From: Diphasiastrum complanatum | Lineage: Eukaryota; Streptophyta; Lycopodiopsida; Lycopodiales; Lycopodiaceae | Direction of reading: 5' to 3' | NCBI GenBank assembly: GCA_029204225.1 | Contig: CM055102.1 | Location: 23,095,390 to 23,159,389 of the forward strand | DNA: 64,000 bases | In this document: piece by piece, positions 22,465 through 34,560 of the stretch | How positions within the stretch are numbered: the stretch's first letter is position 1 | How the letters are laid out: each line of letters begins with the position of its first letter | The notes under the pieces: model-generated | Told to the model about the DNA's origin: nothing | Databases searched by the model: none | Seen by the model: only the letters and a program-made list of their open reading frames with translations | Translations under genes and position numbers: made by a program

Positions 22465-23230
22465 TTATCCTGGAGCAATACCCTTGCCTTTGATGTCGAC
22501 GAACTGATCCTCGATAAAGACTGTATCCAGGCTATACAAGATTTGTTGGGTATCAAGATCATACAGCTTGTATGTATTATCAGATAAAGTATATCCAATC
22601 AGGATGGTCTTGAGACCTTGGAAGTCCAATTTCTTCCTCGTGTCTTTTGGGATCTGCGCGTAGGCAACGCATCCAAATACTCTTGGGCTCTTCACAGAAG
22701 GCTTAGAGCCTGTCCACACCTCGTGGGTGTCTTGCCTGTGAGGGCCTTGGTCGAACATCTATTCTGGACATAAGCTGTAGTGGAGACAGCTTCGGCCCAG
22801 AATCTCTTGGGCAGCGATGCATGCGCTAGCATACATTTGGCTGATTCAACCAAAGTACGATTCTTCCTCTCGGCTAAACCATTAGACTGAGGACTGTAGG
22901 GAGTGATGAATTGTTGCTCAATGCCTTGGCTTTGGCAGTACTCCTTAAACTCGGTAGAGATATATTCTCCACCATTGTCTGACCTTAGGGCCTTGATCGT
23001 CCTTCCAGTCTCCTTTTTTGCACGCTCCTTGAAGATTCTGAGGCAGTTGAAGGCTTCTAATTTTTTCTTTATAAAGCACACCATAGTATCAATAAAAGTT
23101 ATAAAATACTTAGCATCCTACAGGGAAGGATTTTTCATCAGGCCACAAATGTCTGAATGTACAATGTCTAACAATCTCTAGCAATATGTTGATGGCTTGA
23201 TTTGAATGGTTTCCTAGTCTGTTTACCAAC
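22465..23230 (-). pseudogene. Copia K integrase
   Basis: Frames 22692-23084 and 22465-22758 carry KALRSDNGGEYIS, TPYSPQSNGLAERKNRTLVE, FWAEAVSTTAYVQNRC and VFGCVAYAQIPKDTRKKLD, the core and C-terminal part of a Copia integrase with second Asp and Glu present. The first catalytic Asp region (near 23150) is broken. A frameshift near 22720 joins the two frames. Confidence 0.75.
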
Positions 23231-24440
23231 TAGACAGTCTTGATAGACAAGTAACTCGACTTTATCACGAGGATAGTCGAGATCAAGAACAATAGATTGT
23301 CTAGACATTTGTTGTACAACAACATGATTCAAGTGACCAAGTCTATAATGCCAAAATAAACTTTTATTTGCATGAATAGAAGTATTGAGCGCCTAACTAG
23401 AGGCAGAAAAGCAATGACTTAATTTATACAAGTATCCATGTCTCTTTTCGAGTGCTAGGATCTTGGTTGTCCTATCAACTACTTTGCACTGATCACATTC
23501 GAATTCTACTCTATGTCCTAGATCTGTGATTCTACTTATAGAGAGCAGATTCGTAGATAAATTTGGTACATACAAGACTTCAGAAAGTAGCTTAGATTGA
23601 TCATTTGCAAAGCTTAATCTTACAATATCTTCACCTTTAATAGCTTGTGTGCGATTGTCGCCAAGGTGAACATATTTCTAGGTATTGTAAGGTGTATAGG
23701 ACTCAAAACAGCCAATGAGACTGGTCATGTGCTAAGTGGCTCCAAAATCCAGGAACCAAGAACTGTCCCCGGATGCTCTTTGATGGCTGGTCATGAAGGC
23801 ATCATGATCCATTTCTTGAATAGGCTGTGGAGCTTCTGTACTGCATTTGCCACTTGATTCGACTGCCCCTTGCTGTTGTTCTTTGCTTGCAGTATCCGAC
23901 AGTCTTGAATTTTGTGGTTGTTTTGCTTGCAATATCTGCAGAACAACTATTTCTTCATCTGTGGATTCGACTGTTCTTTGTGCTGTGCTGGATTCTGGTC
24001 TGGCTTTGATTTCTTCGGGTCTTTCTTCTTCTTCTGCTTAGTCATGCTCTTGTTGGTGTATAAGGCATGAGAATCAGCTAAGGAACTTGAGGCTTCATTC
24101 CTCTGTGTGTCTTCCTACAACAACATAATAATGACTCTCGAAAGATTCAGTTCTGGATGTGTTGTGATGATCATCACCCAACTGACATATGAGCTTGGGA
24201 AGCTTGTAAGCAATTGCATCACTGCGTCTTGATCGTCTATGATAGATCCGAAAATGATCATTTGCATCAGCAGGTTCTTGAATTGGTTGATGTGATTCTG
24301 CAGGGAATCACCATTCGCCATCTTGAGGGAGTAAAACTTCTTCCTGAGATGTAGCTTGGAAGCTATATCTCACACTTCATATAGTGTGCTCAAGATGTCC
24401 TAGACTTCTTTCGATGTCTGAGCCTCGAATACATGGCCGG
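23231..24440 (-). pseudogene. Copia K gag, protease and GAG-pre-integrase
   Basis: Gag: GDSLQNHINQFKNLL and LLTSFPSSYVSWVMIITTHP (24115-24321). Protease: WFLDFGAT at about 23732-23755, where the D-S-G box has become D-F-G. Then VLYVPNLSTNLLSISRITDLG (23393-23575) and FWHYRLGHLN near 23340. Order and direction match the integrase and RT downstream, so 24440 to 21800 is one element. Confidence 0.7.
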
Positions 24441-24499
24441 TGTGGAGTTTACAAGAGAGTTAAAATAGAAAATTACAAGACAAGTCTATGCTAATCAAC

Positions 24500-25260
24500 T
24501 AGTTAGTTATTCTTTGTTATTGCTAACTCCTTCAGCTGAGTGTGGAGTTCAATATGCCACGCTCATCGAGCTGCTAGGTGGCACTTCGAATTGTTTTATT
24601 CATGTCTATGTCTATCTTGCACATGTCATATAGGCTCCTCATGTTCAGATGATACATTCTTCTGTGCCAGAGATGATCTTCATTTTCTGATGCACTTAAT
24701 ATGCTATCAGAATTGCTGATTATCTTGGCTTGGTAGAGATTTCCTTCTCTGCATCCAACTATCAACAATTTGTTTGTTGTTTTCTCGATTATTCAGCATG
24801 TATTGCCATCGAATAAAACTCAAATTCCAAGATCTGCCATCTTGGACATTGATATCAGGTCTTTTCTCAGTGAAGATACGTAAATTGTTCCTAGCAGCTT
24901 TGCTTGACCTGATAGTGTTTGCACCTATAGAGTCCCAATGCTCTTGACATCATGTCAGCTCCCATCACCTAGAATCATTGCTCTATTATTTTTTAGTTCT
25001 TTGAAGTCGATCAAGATTCTTTTGTTGCAGGTGATGTGTGAGGTTACTTCTGAATCAATGACTACATCGTAGTCTTGTTCAGTGTAGCTTGGTGAAGCTT
25101 CATCGAATATTGTGAAAGCTTCATCACCTTTGTCTGCATCCTTGGACGACTCTGCAACATTTGCTTTGGCAGCTTTGTTCTTTCTTTTCGGGTTTAATCT
25201 ACAATCGTATGCAGAGTGCCCCTTATTCTTGCAGTGCATGCAAGGTATCATTGGGTTGAA
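24500..25260 (-). pseudogene. Copia J zinc knuckle, protease and GAG-pre-integrase fragment
   Basis: The frame 24955-25251 begins with CMHCKNKGHSAYDC, a zinc knuckle C-x2-C-x4-H-x4-C, and has a worn protease box D-S-E-V-T-S-H (normally DSGATSH). Frame 24574-24768 holds DHLWHRRMYHLN. The fragment ends there; the rest of pol is absent. Confidence 0.65.
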
Positions 25261-25264
25261 CCAT

Positions 25265-26346
25265 CACTTATTGGCTGTGTCCTAGTTTGTGAATTCAAAC
25301 CAAACACTGCTGATTGCAACATCTATTCCAAGTAAGTGCAACAATCCTTCATCATCATCACCTTATACGTGGATGACACGTTGCTCTTCAGCAACAATAC
25401 CAATTTGGTCAAGGATTCTAAGCAGATGCTATTTTCAGAGTTCGACATGACTTATCTGAGCGAAGCTCACTTCTGTCTGAGCATTCAGATCTACAAAGAC
25501 AGAGCGAGACGACTGATTTACTTCACTCAACAAAGGTCTCTTCACAATGTTCTTAACAGATACAAACTAATGAATTGTAAATTAGCTCACTCATCGATGG
25601 ATCCAGGCCTACATTTGTCAAGGGACCAATGTCTCTAGACCAAGTAGGAAGAGGAGCAAATGAGAGAGTATTCTTATCGGTCGATACTTGGATCTCTCAT
25701 GTACGCAATGGTCTGTACAAGATCAGATATCTCTTTTGCAGTAAGCTCACTCAGCCAATATATGGCTAATCCTGGCATTACCCATTGGAAGGCTCTCATA
25801 AGAGTCATGAGGTATATTTGAGCTACCATGGACCAGTGCATCTGCTATGGAGATATCAACAACAACAATCTTCATCAGCTCAGTGGATATTATGATGCAA
25901 GCTAGGGAGGAGATGTAGACAATCGTAAGTCCACATTTGGATTTACATTCTTCTTCAACGACGGTCCTATCTCATGGAATAGTCGTAAGCAAACCTCTAT
26001 CACACTTTCTTCTACAGAAGCAGAATACATTGCTGCTTCTCAATCTATTAAAGAAGCGTTTTGGTTGAGAAATCTATTGTCAGACATTAATTTGTATCAG
26101 TACAACCCACAATCTTATTCTGCAATAACCAGAGTGCTATTGCCTTATCAACCAACCCTAGATTTCACTCTAGGAGTAACCACATTGAAATCAGATATCA
26201 CTACATCAGGAGCAAAGTTCTCAACAAGGAGGTTAGAACGCAAGGCATGGTTGTAGATATATTCAAGAAAGCATTAAGTGTTAATGCACACAACAAGTTT
26301 TGTGCATTGCTTAGTCTGAAGATCAAGGCATTCACCGATCCAGATT
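25265..26346 (+). pseudogene. Copia L reverse transcriptase C-terminus and RNase H
   Basis: The RT enters at FKPNTADCNIYSK, has a stop, then VQQSFIIITLYVDDTLLF (YVDD codons at 25366-25377), FDMTYLSEAHFCL and YKLMNCKLAHSSMDPG. Further frames give MYAMVCTRSDISFA, THWKALIRVMRYI and, near 25900-26060, the RNase H motifs YYDAS, NRKSTFGFTFF, ISWNSRKQTSITLSSTEAEYIAASQSIKEAFWLRNLL. The C-terminal part is more worn. It ends at a strong polypurine tract. Confidence 0.75.
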
Positions 26347-27060
26347 AAGGGGGGGTGTTGGATTTATCTCCTCTACTCTTCTAAATCCTATTTTAATCTA
26401 CCTCCATTCATGCTGCATTTTTACTCATGTTGTCACACAGTCTGCATATTTACATGTAAAATAAGACAGGCGAAAACTCGACTGTCTGCATAAATACAAG
26501 TAAATTTCCATAGGCGAAAAAGGCAAAAAGACCGACACTATGTTCTTACACATGATTTGTGACAGGCGAAAAAGGCGACACTGCCTTACAAAAAATGCCA
26601 AAGGTGTCCCAGGAAAAGCGAAGGCACTCTATAAATCAAATCCTAAGGCATTTCGTCAAAGTGTCACATTTTTTGCATCTTCACCAACGTTCATTTCAGC
26701 GAAGGCTGATGTTGCAGCCTTCTCACGCTCGTCCCATGCAACTGTGCAATCAGATTTGACAACAACAACAGCCACCCACAATCTCCTACAGACAGCACAT
26801 CTATTTTGTACTTTCTTCATCTGCACACCTATAAAATTATGTATATATATTGGATACCATCCGCGTATCCAATGTGTGTGTAAAATAGAGCATGTATCAG
26901 AAGCCTATCAGAGATAGACGAAGTAGATGCCCTCGCGCATTGATTCTTTATTGTCAGTAATAGGATCATTTTTTTTACAGATTGAATTAGCTTTGTAGAG
27001 CACGCGCTTTTGTCCCCTATTGTCTTGTGCTCTACCACATTATTGACATGTATATTTTGC
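26347..27060 (+). repeat. Copia L polypurine tract and 3' LTR
   Basis: AAGGGGGGG at 26347-26355 is followed by TGTTGGATTT at 26356, a textbook polypurine tract and LTR start. Inside, a TATA-type string CTATAAAATTATG lies at about 26829 and repeated strings GGCGAAAAAGGC occur at about 26513 and 26566. The end of the LTR is uncertain; the coordinate given is a guess. Confidence 0.65.
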
Positions 27061-27477
27061 TATACTTAATTTGATAACAGCTCTTTTGTTTAGCATAGAT
27101 TTGTGTCAATATTGTTATGCATTTTTTCATTCTGTCTGACTATCTTGTTGCTCAATCTGGTAATCTATTCTTAGCGAGTTATTATTAGGCTAGTTGCTGA
27201 CAACTAATATTTAGTCTTGCCTTTCGCGACTAATTCACGACTGATTATCAGTCGAGCTCAGTCTAGCTCTTCGTGAATCATTCGCGACTAATAATTTGTC
27301 TGGCTATTTCACGACAAATTATTCTTCTGGTGTTTTGTTGCTTAAATTTTGGCTACCTAATCAGATCGACCGTGATTTCCATCACTAACATTCTGTTCAT
27401 TTTTTATAGGCATAGTCATGCTTAGGGAAGGAGTAATATAGCTCATTCCACTGCGCACAACCACATTCCATTCGAGT
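27061..27477. other. Non-coding stretch with repeated TCGCGACTAATT-type strings
   Basis: TTCGCGACTAATTCACGACT, TTCGCGACTAATAATTTG and TTTCACGACAAATTATTC at 27226-27320 are short related strings spaced about 40-55 bases. No gene is seen. It lies between the LTR of L and an unknown reading frame. Confidence 0.35.
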
Positions 27478-28164
27478 TTGTTTCTCATTCGAGTTTCGAG
27501 TTCGCTTCTTTTCGTGTTCGTTTTCTTTTTGAGCTATTTTTGTTCCTCACACTCACACACCCTCTTTCCCCAAACACTAACTACACAGAAAGCTCGTGCA
27601 ATCAAAATAGAAGAGTTACCTCTATCTATTGCAATCACCCCAACGTCGAAGGAAATACCATCAAGAGTTGACAAACCAAGTGGCAGCATCACAAAGAAGA
27701 ACAATGTAACATATCCACTACTGAAGTCAGTATTTCAGCAATATCAGCAAAACTTAGCCCTCTTCCTACCCCCTCTGTACAGTCCCAAACTTCAATGGAG
27801 ATTAGATTATCTCCTTTTACCTAGACTTTTGGGATATACCAAAGAACAATGGGAAAGTCCTTGGACTTATTCCAATCTTTATCATTTTTGGGCCAAACTA
27901 TCAACTCATCAAAAAGGCATATTAGCCCTAGCCTTTGCACAAAACCAGTTCAATGCTCAAGTTCAGCATATTAGTTTGATTACATGATGTTTGCCCATGT
28001 ACATCCTTGAATATCTTAGACATAATATTTTACTTGCTCTGGATGAACAGGAGAATAAACTAAACACTATAAATCTTTTTGATGTTTATGGAATTAAATC
28101 TAGTTTTGATCCTATCTCTGTTTCAATATCTAATTTACCATATTTTCATGATAAGTGGTCAGTA
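27478..28164 (+). CDS. Unknown reading frames (169 codons plus a second frame), cut by Copia E
   Basis: I do not recognise this protein. The first frame (27478-27987) starts without a convincing ATG and has a hydrophobic stretch near its start (SSLLFVFVFFLSYF). Later parts are rich in aromatic and Leu residues (QWRLDYLLLPRLLGYTKEQW, then FWAKLSTHQKGILALAFAQ). After a TGA at 27985 the next frame (27991-28185) reads MYILEYLRHNILLALDEQEN and continues into the LTR of Copia E, which begins at 28165 and therefore interrupts it. The length and amino-acid mix look coding, and a gag or structural protein of an unclassified retroelement is possible. A chance open frame cannot be excluded. Confidence 0.35.
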
Positions 28165-28848
28165 TGTGAAAGGACTATACTTTAGGACCATATTAAATGG
28201 ATCTACAAGAGATCCAGAAGAGTGATTGGATGCCTGCTTAACAATCTATCAAAAACTAGACACAAGAAAGTTGATCTAGATTGGCAATTTGACAAACAAC
28301 AAGCATTAACAATCAAAAGCATTGATCAACATTGAAATCCGAGCCCACACGTGCAAGCCACAGCCTGTTGTACGGCCTGTAGACTAAGAATAAAGTAGAA
28401 ATCAATTTGTTTTCATTTGGATCACAAAAACTCAATATACATAGTGAACTAGCTTGAGCTTGCCAATGAGCTCCAAAAATATTCTATCTTCTCACTATGG
28501 GATCTTGGAATACATAGCAAATTTGACTTCCTTTGTGAAGTTAGGTGGATTTCCAGCATGTAATGAGGAAGTTAACTAAGCCTTTTTGCCCTAAAATGAA
28601 ACCCTAGTCTATTTCCTAGAGTCATGCTTGGTAGATAGCTAGTTGGTCAATTTTCATCTTAAATCTAGGATTTAGGTCCTATAAACTAGGAATCACTACC
28701 AAAATGACATGACCAACCCTATGGGCTTGACCTAACCTACATTAGGAGTGTATTTCCATGTGGCATCTTGGCCTCACATGTGTGGAATCCGTTATACTAC
28801 ATGGCTTTTGATCAAGCTAGATTTACCAATTTTTTGCAAGTCTTCACA
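28165..28848 (-). repeat. Copia E 3' LTR
   Basis: On the plus strand it begins TGTGAAAGGAC and ends TCTTCACA, with the terminal inverted repeat TGTGAA/TTCACA. The same sequence occurs at 31557-31974 (5' LTR of E, partial) and 60370-61070 (3' LTR of F). It carries CACACGTG at about 28357. Confidence 0.85.
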
Positions 28849-29059
28849 CTTCTCTTCAAATTTAGCTTGACCTATTTACAACTCTCTTGATAGATGAATG
28901 AAAGCTTTTAGAAGTGTCTAAAAAATCTAGTTACAAAGAAGGAACTTTTGAGACTCCAATAGAGAATGATGTCCATGAAGGATCTTTGACCACCTCTTAA
29001 AGGATCCCTTACAAGATGTTCCACAAATGTGTCTATACACATGTAGCACACTTCAAAAA
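28849..29059 (-). pseudogene. Copia E: short RT remnant joined to the polypurine tract
   Basis: Minus-strand text near 28960-29040 reads as the end of a Copia RT (DTFVEHLVRDPLRGGQRSFMDIILYWSL in frames), the part that normally follows YVDD by about 90 residues, and then passes straight to the LTR. RT core and RNase H are missing. The same junctions are in Copia F at 61080-61277. Confidence 0.65.
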
Positions 29060-30070
29060 CTATACATCATGCCAAGCCATAGATTCCAAGGCATTTTGTG
29101 CACTTGTAGATACATCAATTAAACTATTAAGTGCATAAATAATGTTGCCAAAGACAACTTGCCTTGCTTGATCCATATGATTGAGCCTTGATGGCTCCAT
29201 CTTGATACTCAAAGTTCTTCTTGGAGTCCTCAGGTCTTGAGCTTGCTCCTCCACTTGACTTGACTCCAAACCATCAATGAATTGAGGTGTTGATCCAAAG
29301 GTGCTTCTTTAAGTTTACATATCTTCCACTCTTGAAAGACCACATTTTCACCATTGACAACTTCTTTGATGGAAAACAAGTAGATTATACAATCTCTACT
29401 TGAAGAGCAAAACACTACCATTATTCCTATCCTTGAAATAAGATAATCTTTGGTGCTTACATTAGAATGATCATGCTCAAAGCATGTGGACCCAAAGATT
29501 TCCAATACAAATGATGTTTCATCTTTCATGACACTATTCAAACTATTACAAAAATAGTTATCCAATGAAATTGCTTTATCAACAACAAATGGAGATTTGA
29601 AAGCATCTAATTTCATTGTCTTGTCATAAAGAGTACTAAACATCATAGATCTTAAAGATAAGCAACAAGACACTCCATGTCTACTAATACTATCCAAAAA
29701 GTCTTCAAAGATAGTAGACTCTCCAATGCTTACCATCCTTGCAAGATGCACACTTGAATGAAAAATTTGCATGCAATTTGATGACTTGGCCTTTGTCATT
29801 GATCCATACTTATTGAGGATTCTAGATACAAAGAGATGGTACCAACACATCTTCATCACTTGCAGTAAAGACAATCTTTTTGGCATCATTGAATGAGTGT
29901 AAGGTTGAAAAAAAATCCTTTTCACAAGACATGTGGGAGCTAGCCCCACTATCAATCCACCAAGTGTCTCTTGAATTGCTATTGCTTGTTGGTGAGAATG
30001 TAGATGCCATCAAGAATACATCAACTTCATCCTCCTCCTCCTCATGTGCAAGGTTTACTTGTTTGTCCTC
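29060..30070 (-). pseudogene. Copia E protease and shortened pol frame
   Basis: The frame 29822-30013 holds TWWIDSGASSHMSCEKDFF, an intact D-S-G-A-S protease box. The long frame 29230-29955 then runs from KSSNCMQIFHSSVHL through a diverged integrase-like region (STIFEDFLDSISRHGVSCCL) to the pre-RT linker, which goes on in 29060-29269 (TPRRTLSIKMEPSRL) and ends SAQNALESMAWHDV with a stop. Compared with Copia F, E lacks about 300 bases between the protease and NCMQI. Integrase catalytic acids are not recognisable and RT is absent. Confidence 0.7.
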
Positions 30071-30870
30071 CTCCTCTTGTGCTCTTAGCCTCTTGTAGCA
30101 TTCAGATGCATAATGCCCCTACTTTCCACAAAAGAAGCAATTTTGCTTTGACTTGTCCTTTGAAATTGATGCATCATCCTCTTCTTCGACCTCCTTTGGA
30201 TGCTTCTTCTTTCCATTGGTCTTCTTTTAGCCCTTGAATGAGAAATTGGCTTTCTCATCTCCATCCTGCAAGGACAATGAACTCATTCTTGCCTTGGTGT
30301 GGAGCATCCTACACTCTTCAGGAACTATACACTATGAAGTTTTTCTACACTTGGCAAAGTGTCTTGGATGGCAAAACTTTGGACCAAATTTGCAAAGTCA
30401 TCTACTAGACCATTAAGGACAATTTGTATAAGCTCTCCATCATGAATCTTCTCTCCAATAGAAGCCAACTCCCTATTTAGGGACTTGATTCTATGCACTC
30501 TCCTCACTTCTTCTCATGCTTTGCAAAATCTAATTTCTAAGCATGAGGACTCTTTAAGTGTTGCTAGATTCATAGATTGATTTTAAAGACTCCCAAGCCT
30601 CTTTAGCACTAGTACATGCTAATACTTCTCTCAACAAATCATTGCTTACATTCATCTTTACACAATGAAGTGCAAGCCTACATCTCTTCTTGTATTTAGA
30701 TGACTCCTATGCACCTAGAGGTTCATCTTCATCCTCAATCAAGAACTCATAAAGGTCTTGAAGCACCATGAGTGACTCCATCCTAACCTTCCAAATAGCA
30801 TAATCAGTAGAATTCAATCTCTCACGATCTTCTAGAAGGTATGCTCCAATAGATCCCATCTTACTAGTGA
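30071..30870 (-). pseudogene. Copia E gag
   Basis: The gag reads from GAYLLEDRERLNSTDYAIWKVRMESL near 30855 through RLALHCVKMNVSNDLLREVLAC, YESSNT, then RIKSLNRELASIGEKIHDGELIQIVLNG (30325-30507) to a zinc-knuckle region near 30090-30130. Stops (for example in place of Arg after SSNT) and small shifts make it defective, while the same gag in Copia F is fully open. Capsid and zinc-knuckle layout is UBN2 plus CCHC. Confidence 0.75.
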
Positions 30871-31540
30871 GTTCTACACACAAGAAATATATTTGATTGA
30901 CTTGAAACTCACAAAGGTCTCACATTTGTAGTGTTTCACTCAAACTTGATTTCTAATCCAACAAATGGACTTATAATCATAGTTCTATCACTCCTTAACA
31001 AAGTTGGAATGAAGATAAGATGATGTGAAATCTACTTACAATAAAATCTTGCCAAGTTCTCACTCTATTGACTACTCTTGAGAAAATCAATGAACACAAA
31101 GTAGATTGAACTTATTGACCCCCCTAAGTTCTTTTCCAGAACTTTCCCACTATAAACTTGCTTGAAATGCACAAAGATTCAAGTAGCAAGATCCCCTTGA
31201 TCTTGAATCAAAAGAACTTTTTTTGGAAGGATCCTACAAAACAATGCTCAAGAAAATTGGTTTTGATTTGAACCTAGAAACTCACAAAGGTTTCAATTTG
31301 TCTTGATTACTTCAAATCAAAAGCTCACAAATTGAATTTCTTTGGATCAAATGAATATCATGCATTAAATGCAAGTTCAGAGGTTCTCACACGTGTAAAA
31401 AGTATAGATTTGGATCCCTACCAAGTTTGGGATCAAATCCCCTCACCAAAATCAAGATTCTAGCTTGCCCTCTCAATACTAGTTTTTAGCACCAAAACTT
31501 GCTAGAAATGGATTTGCTTTTGATCAATAATGCTCTTGTA
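30871..31540 (-). other. Copia E untranslated leader
   Basis: About 670 bases between the primer-binding site and gag without coding sign. Strings such as CTAATCCAACAAATGGACTT (30953) are shared with the leader of Copia F (63528 and 63702). A CACACGTGT string lies at about 31389. Confidence 0.6.
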
Positions 31541-31556
31541 CTTGGATCTGATACCA
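31541..31556 (-). other. Primer-binding site of Copia E
   Basis: On the minus strand it reads TGGTATCAGATCCAAG, directly after the LTR end TTCACA. It matches the tRNA-Met type primer site for its first ten bases. Confidence 0.8.
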
Positions 31557-31974
31557 TGTGAAAATACTGTACTTTGGGACCATAAATGTATCTACAAAAG
31601 ATCCACAAGAGCGATTGGATGCTTGCTTAACAATCTATCAAAAAACTAGACACAGAAAAGTTGATCTAGATTTGCAATTTGACGAACAACAAGCATTAAC
31701 AATCAAAAGCATTGATCAACATTGAAATCCAAGCCCACACGTGCAATCCATAGCCTGTTGTATGGCCTGTAGATCGATAATGAAGTAGAAATCGATTTGG
31801 TTTCATTTGGATCACAAAAACTCAATGTACATAGTGAACTAGCTTGAGCTTGCCAATGAGCTCCAAAAATATTCTTTCTTCTCACTATGGGAGCTTGGAA
31901 TACATAGCAAATTCAACTCCCTTCGTGAAGTTAGGTGGATTTCCAGCATGTAATAAGGAAGTTAACTTAGCCTT
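31557..31974 (-). repeat. Copia E 5' LTR, truncated
   Basis: It matches the first about 420 bases of the 3' LTR (28165) and of the F LTR (60370), from TGTGAAAATACTG to AAGGAAGTTAACTTAGCC, then stops matching. Sequence of another retroelement 3' end follows at once, so about 270 bases of this LTR were lost. Target-site duplications cannot be tested. Confidence 0.8.
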
Positions 31975-32091
31975 CAAGAAAATGAAGTCGGAGTAAAAGC
32001 AGTTTTCCTCAGAAAACTAGCCACTAGAAAGCGAGCCAGAAGGACCTCAACATAATGTTTGTGAGCCGCTGCACAATTGAGGAGGGGGGTA
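31975..32091 (+). mobile_element. 3' end of a second LTR retroelement with polypurine tract
   Basis: GAGGAGGGGGG at 32079-32089 is followed by ATG TGG with TG at 32092. The preceding GCCGCTGCACAATTGAG equals that at 185-200, so this is the family seen at the left edge of the window. Upstream coding sequence was replaced by Copia E. Confidence 0.5.
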
Positions 32092-34560
32092 TGTGGAGGC
32101 CTACATTTCCACATTATCCAATTAATTGCCATATAGTGTCAATTTTTTAAATTTTTGTAACATGTAAATATGCAATAAGGCCTAGACGCATGTAAGGCCT
32201 ATTGCATTTTAGAATTTCATTGCATTAAAATGCTTGTATCATTTCAGAATGACACACAACTATTGCCAACCGATTTTTTATGGTTGATAAGTGACGCCCT
32301 AGCCGTGTCCGCGTCGCTCTGAATTTCAGATTACTAACTTGGATTTATAGGTTAACATCTACACGGAGACTATTCTAATCAATTGTACTACAGGGGAGGA
32401 TTCTGAAGGTGTGAAGCATACACATAATTAGAACATGGCTTTCACTTTCTAAATGAGTATATGTTGCTCAGATAAAGAACTTTTCTGTTATTTGATTTGC
32501 TTGCTAAATTGTGATAAAGAGCTAATTCATTGTATACATTGTTAAGGATCAACAGCCTATCCGATTCTGCCTTGTGGGATCTGTCTGCTTGTTTCTGTCA
32601 AAAGGTTGCTTACTGTTTATCTTTGATTGTCTGAAGGAGAAAGTACATTTTCCATTCGGAGACCTTGACCAAATCCTTTCATATCGGTGTTACTGGATGC
32701 CAATTTAATCAATATCTTTGGATAACCAGCTTCTCCATTGTAATATTCAATTCTAAATATTACACACTTTCCATCCAACACTACCCATTTTACACTTATC
32801 ATCCAAAAGAGTATATTTATCTCTCTCTGGGAGAATGATCTACCTTTTACACTACTCATTTTAACCCAAATAGTGGAAATCTGTAATGACTAGGGTACCA
32901 CAATCACTTTTGTGTAGTTGATGTTAGATTTCTACATTGTCAATGTGCTAGATGTGTTGACATTCATAACCAACTAATTCGATCTTAGTGATTCATATTT
33001 CTTCACACACATTACCATACACCTATTAGTTCTTTATGATGGAATGTGGATGAGAACTTGGATTTGTTTCAAGGTCTAAGCTAGTATTTACCAATGAGAA
33101 TATGGTATATAGATCGTCAGAGATAAATTTATTTAAAAGTTTCCTTGAGAGTGAATCGTTATCTTTCGAAGTTGATAAGGACATATAAGAGATTCTTTGT
33201 ATTTATATTGTACATGACTTAAAAGAATGGCGGTTAAAGAATTGCATTCATTTTGAGTATTTGAAAATAGTCAAGAGATTCGTATGCCATCATTTGACAG
33301 AGGTTATGCTAGAGTTATTTTGAAGTTCCCGAGTCTAGAAGTACTTGAGTTTAGAATAAGTTAGCTGATATTGGATTTAGGGATAAAGGATTTCCTTACT
33401 GATAAAGATAATTATATTAAGTCTAAGACTTGGGACTAATCATAGTTACTAAAAGAACATGCATTAGAAGTTGTCGATCTTATAAGCACTCTTAGAAATA
33501 TGGCATGGGCCACTAGCTATAAAGGAATGAGTTTGTAAGGCTTGGACTATTAGACGAACTGTGACCCTCCATCCCTTGGTTGTGACAACTTAATGAGTTA
33601 GTTGGACTATAATGGTATGAGATGCCATGTTTAGTTCCTAAAAGAGACATGTAGAATGTTGTGTAAAAAATTACTCCCAACCTGGGAGTGAGCGTGCTTT
33701 AGTGGTTTTGGTGATTCACGTGTCCATATCCTTGTTGTTTGGTTACTTAGTTTGGATTCATTTTAGGATTATATTTGTGGGGGACAAGACGAACAATTTC
33801 AACTGAATGTTATTGATCAAATATTTCATGATTGTAATAATCTCTACAAGTTTTGCAATGTTATTTGCCTTGCATTAGTATCATTAGGCATACTATTTAC
33901 AATATATAGACACGTTTGAATGTGACACCAATTTTGAGCAAGTGGACTCCTACACGTGCAAAACATGATTTCAAACGTAGATATATGCAACAACAAAATT
34001 GATGTTTAAAAAGTGCAACTCAAGTGCATGGGATGATGAAAAAAAAATCTCTTCCTCAAGGTTTGAGATTTATTCTTGAGCCCATGGGAAGACATCATGT
34101 TGTACATATGGAACTACCCACAAGAACATTAGTTTCAACATAATATAATCTCACAGAAGATATTTATGCCATGACTCAATTTTTTCTCAATGAGATCTTG
34201 AATTAATGAGTCTGATTGCTAGAAGACCTTGGGGACTATCTCACACCTTGTACATGCCACAAAATAAACCCTCTGGGCAAACCCTTCTATTGTTGGTGTA
34301 AGACATGCCATCAGCGCTATCAGCACAATCATGGATCGTGGTCAAGTCATTTTCACTCCATTCTACTCATCTAGACTAGGGAAAACACAATGAAGTAAAG
34401 AGTTTGTTATGCAAGGCCAATGGTCTAATCCCTCCTTTCTCTTGGTTTAGAATTGTGGCTTGCTTCCAAGCTACCTATGCATTGTGTAGATGGTAAAACA
34501 GAGCATCTTGTGGCTCTCGTTTGTTGTTCATCAACATTAACACTAGAATTGTTTTCAGCA
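32092..34560 (+). repeat. LTR-like start, then unassigned DNA without a recognised gene
   Basis: The first several hundred bases should be the LTR that follows the polypurine tract at 32079. Repeated short strings AGGCCTA...GCAATAAGGCCTA occur near 32095-32180. The later part, to 34560, shows no domain, RNA gene or clear repeat. A frame on the minus strand at 32617-32859 gives no match I know. Confidence 0.35.

Noticed and set aside
32617-32859. 80-codon minus-strand frame in the LTR-like region
   Set aside because: No recognisable motif; its composition could be chance.
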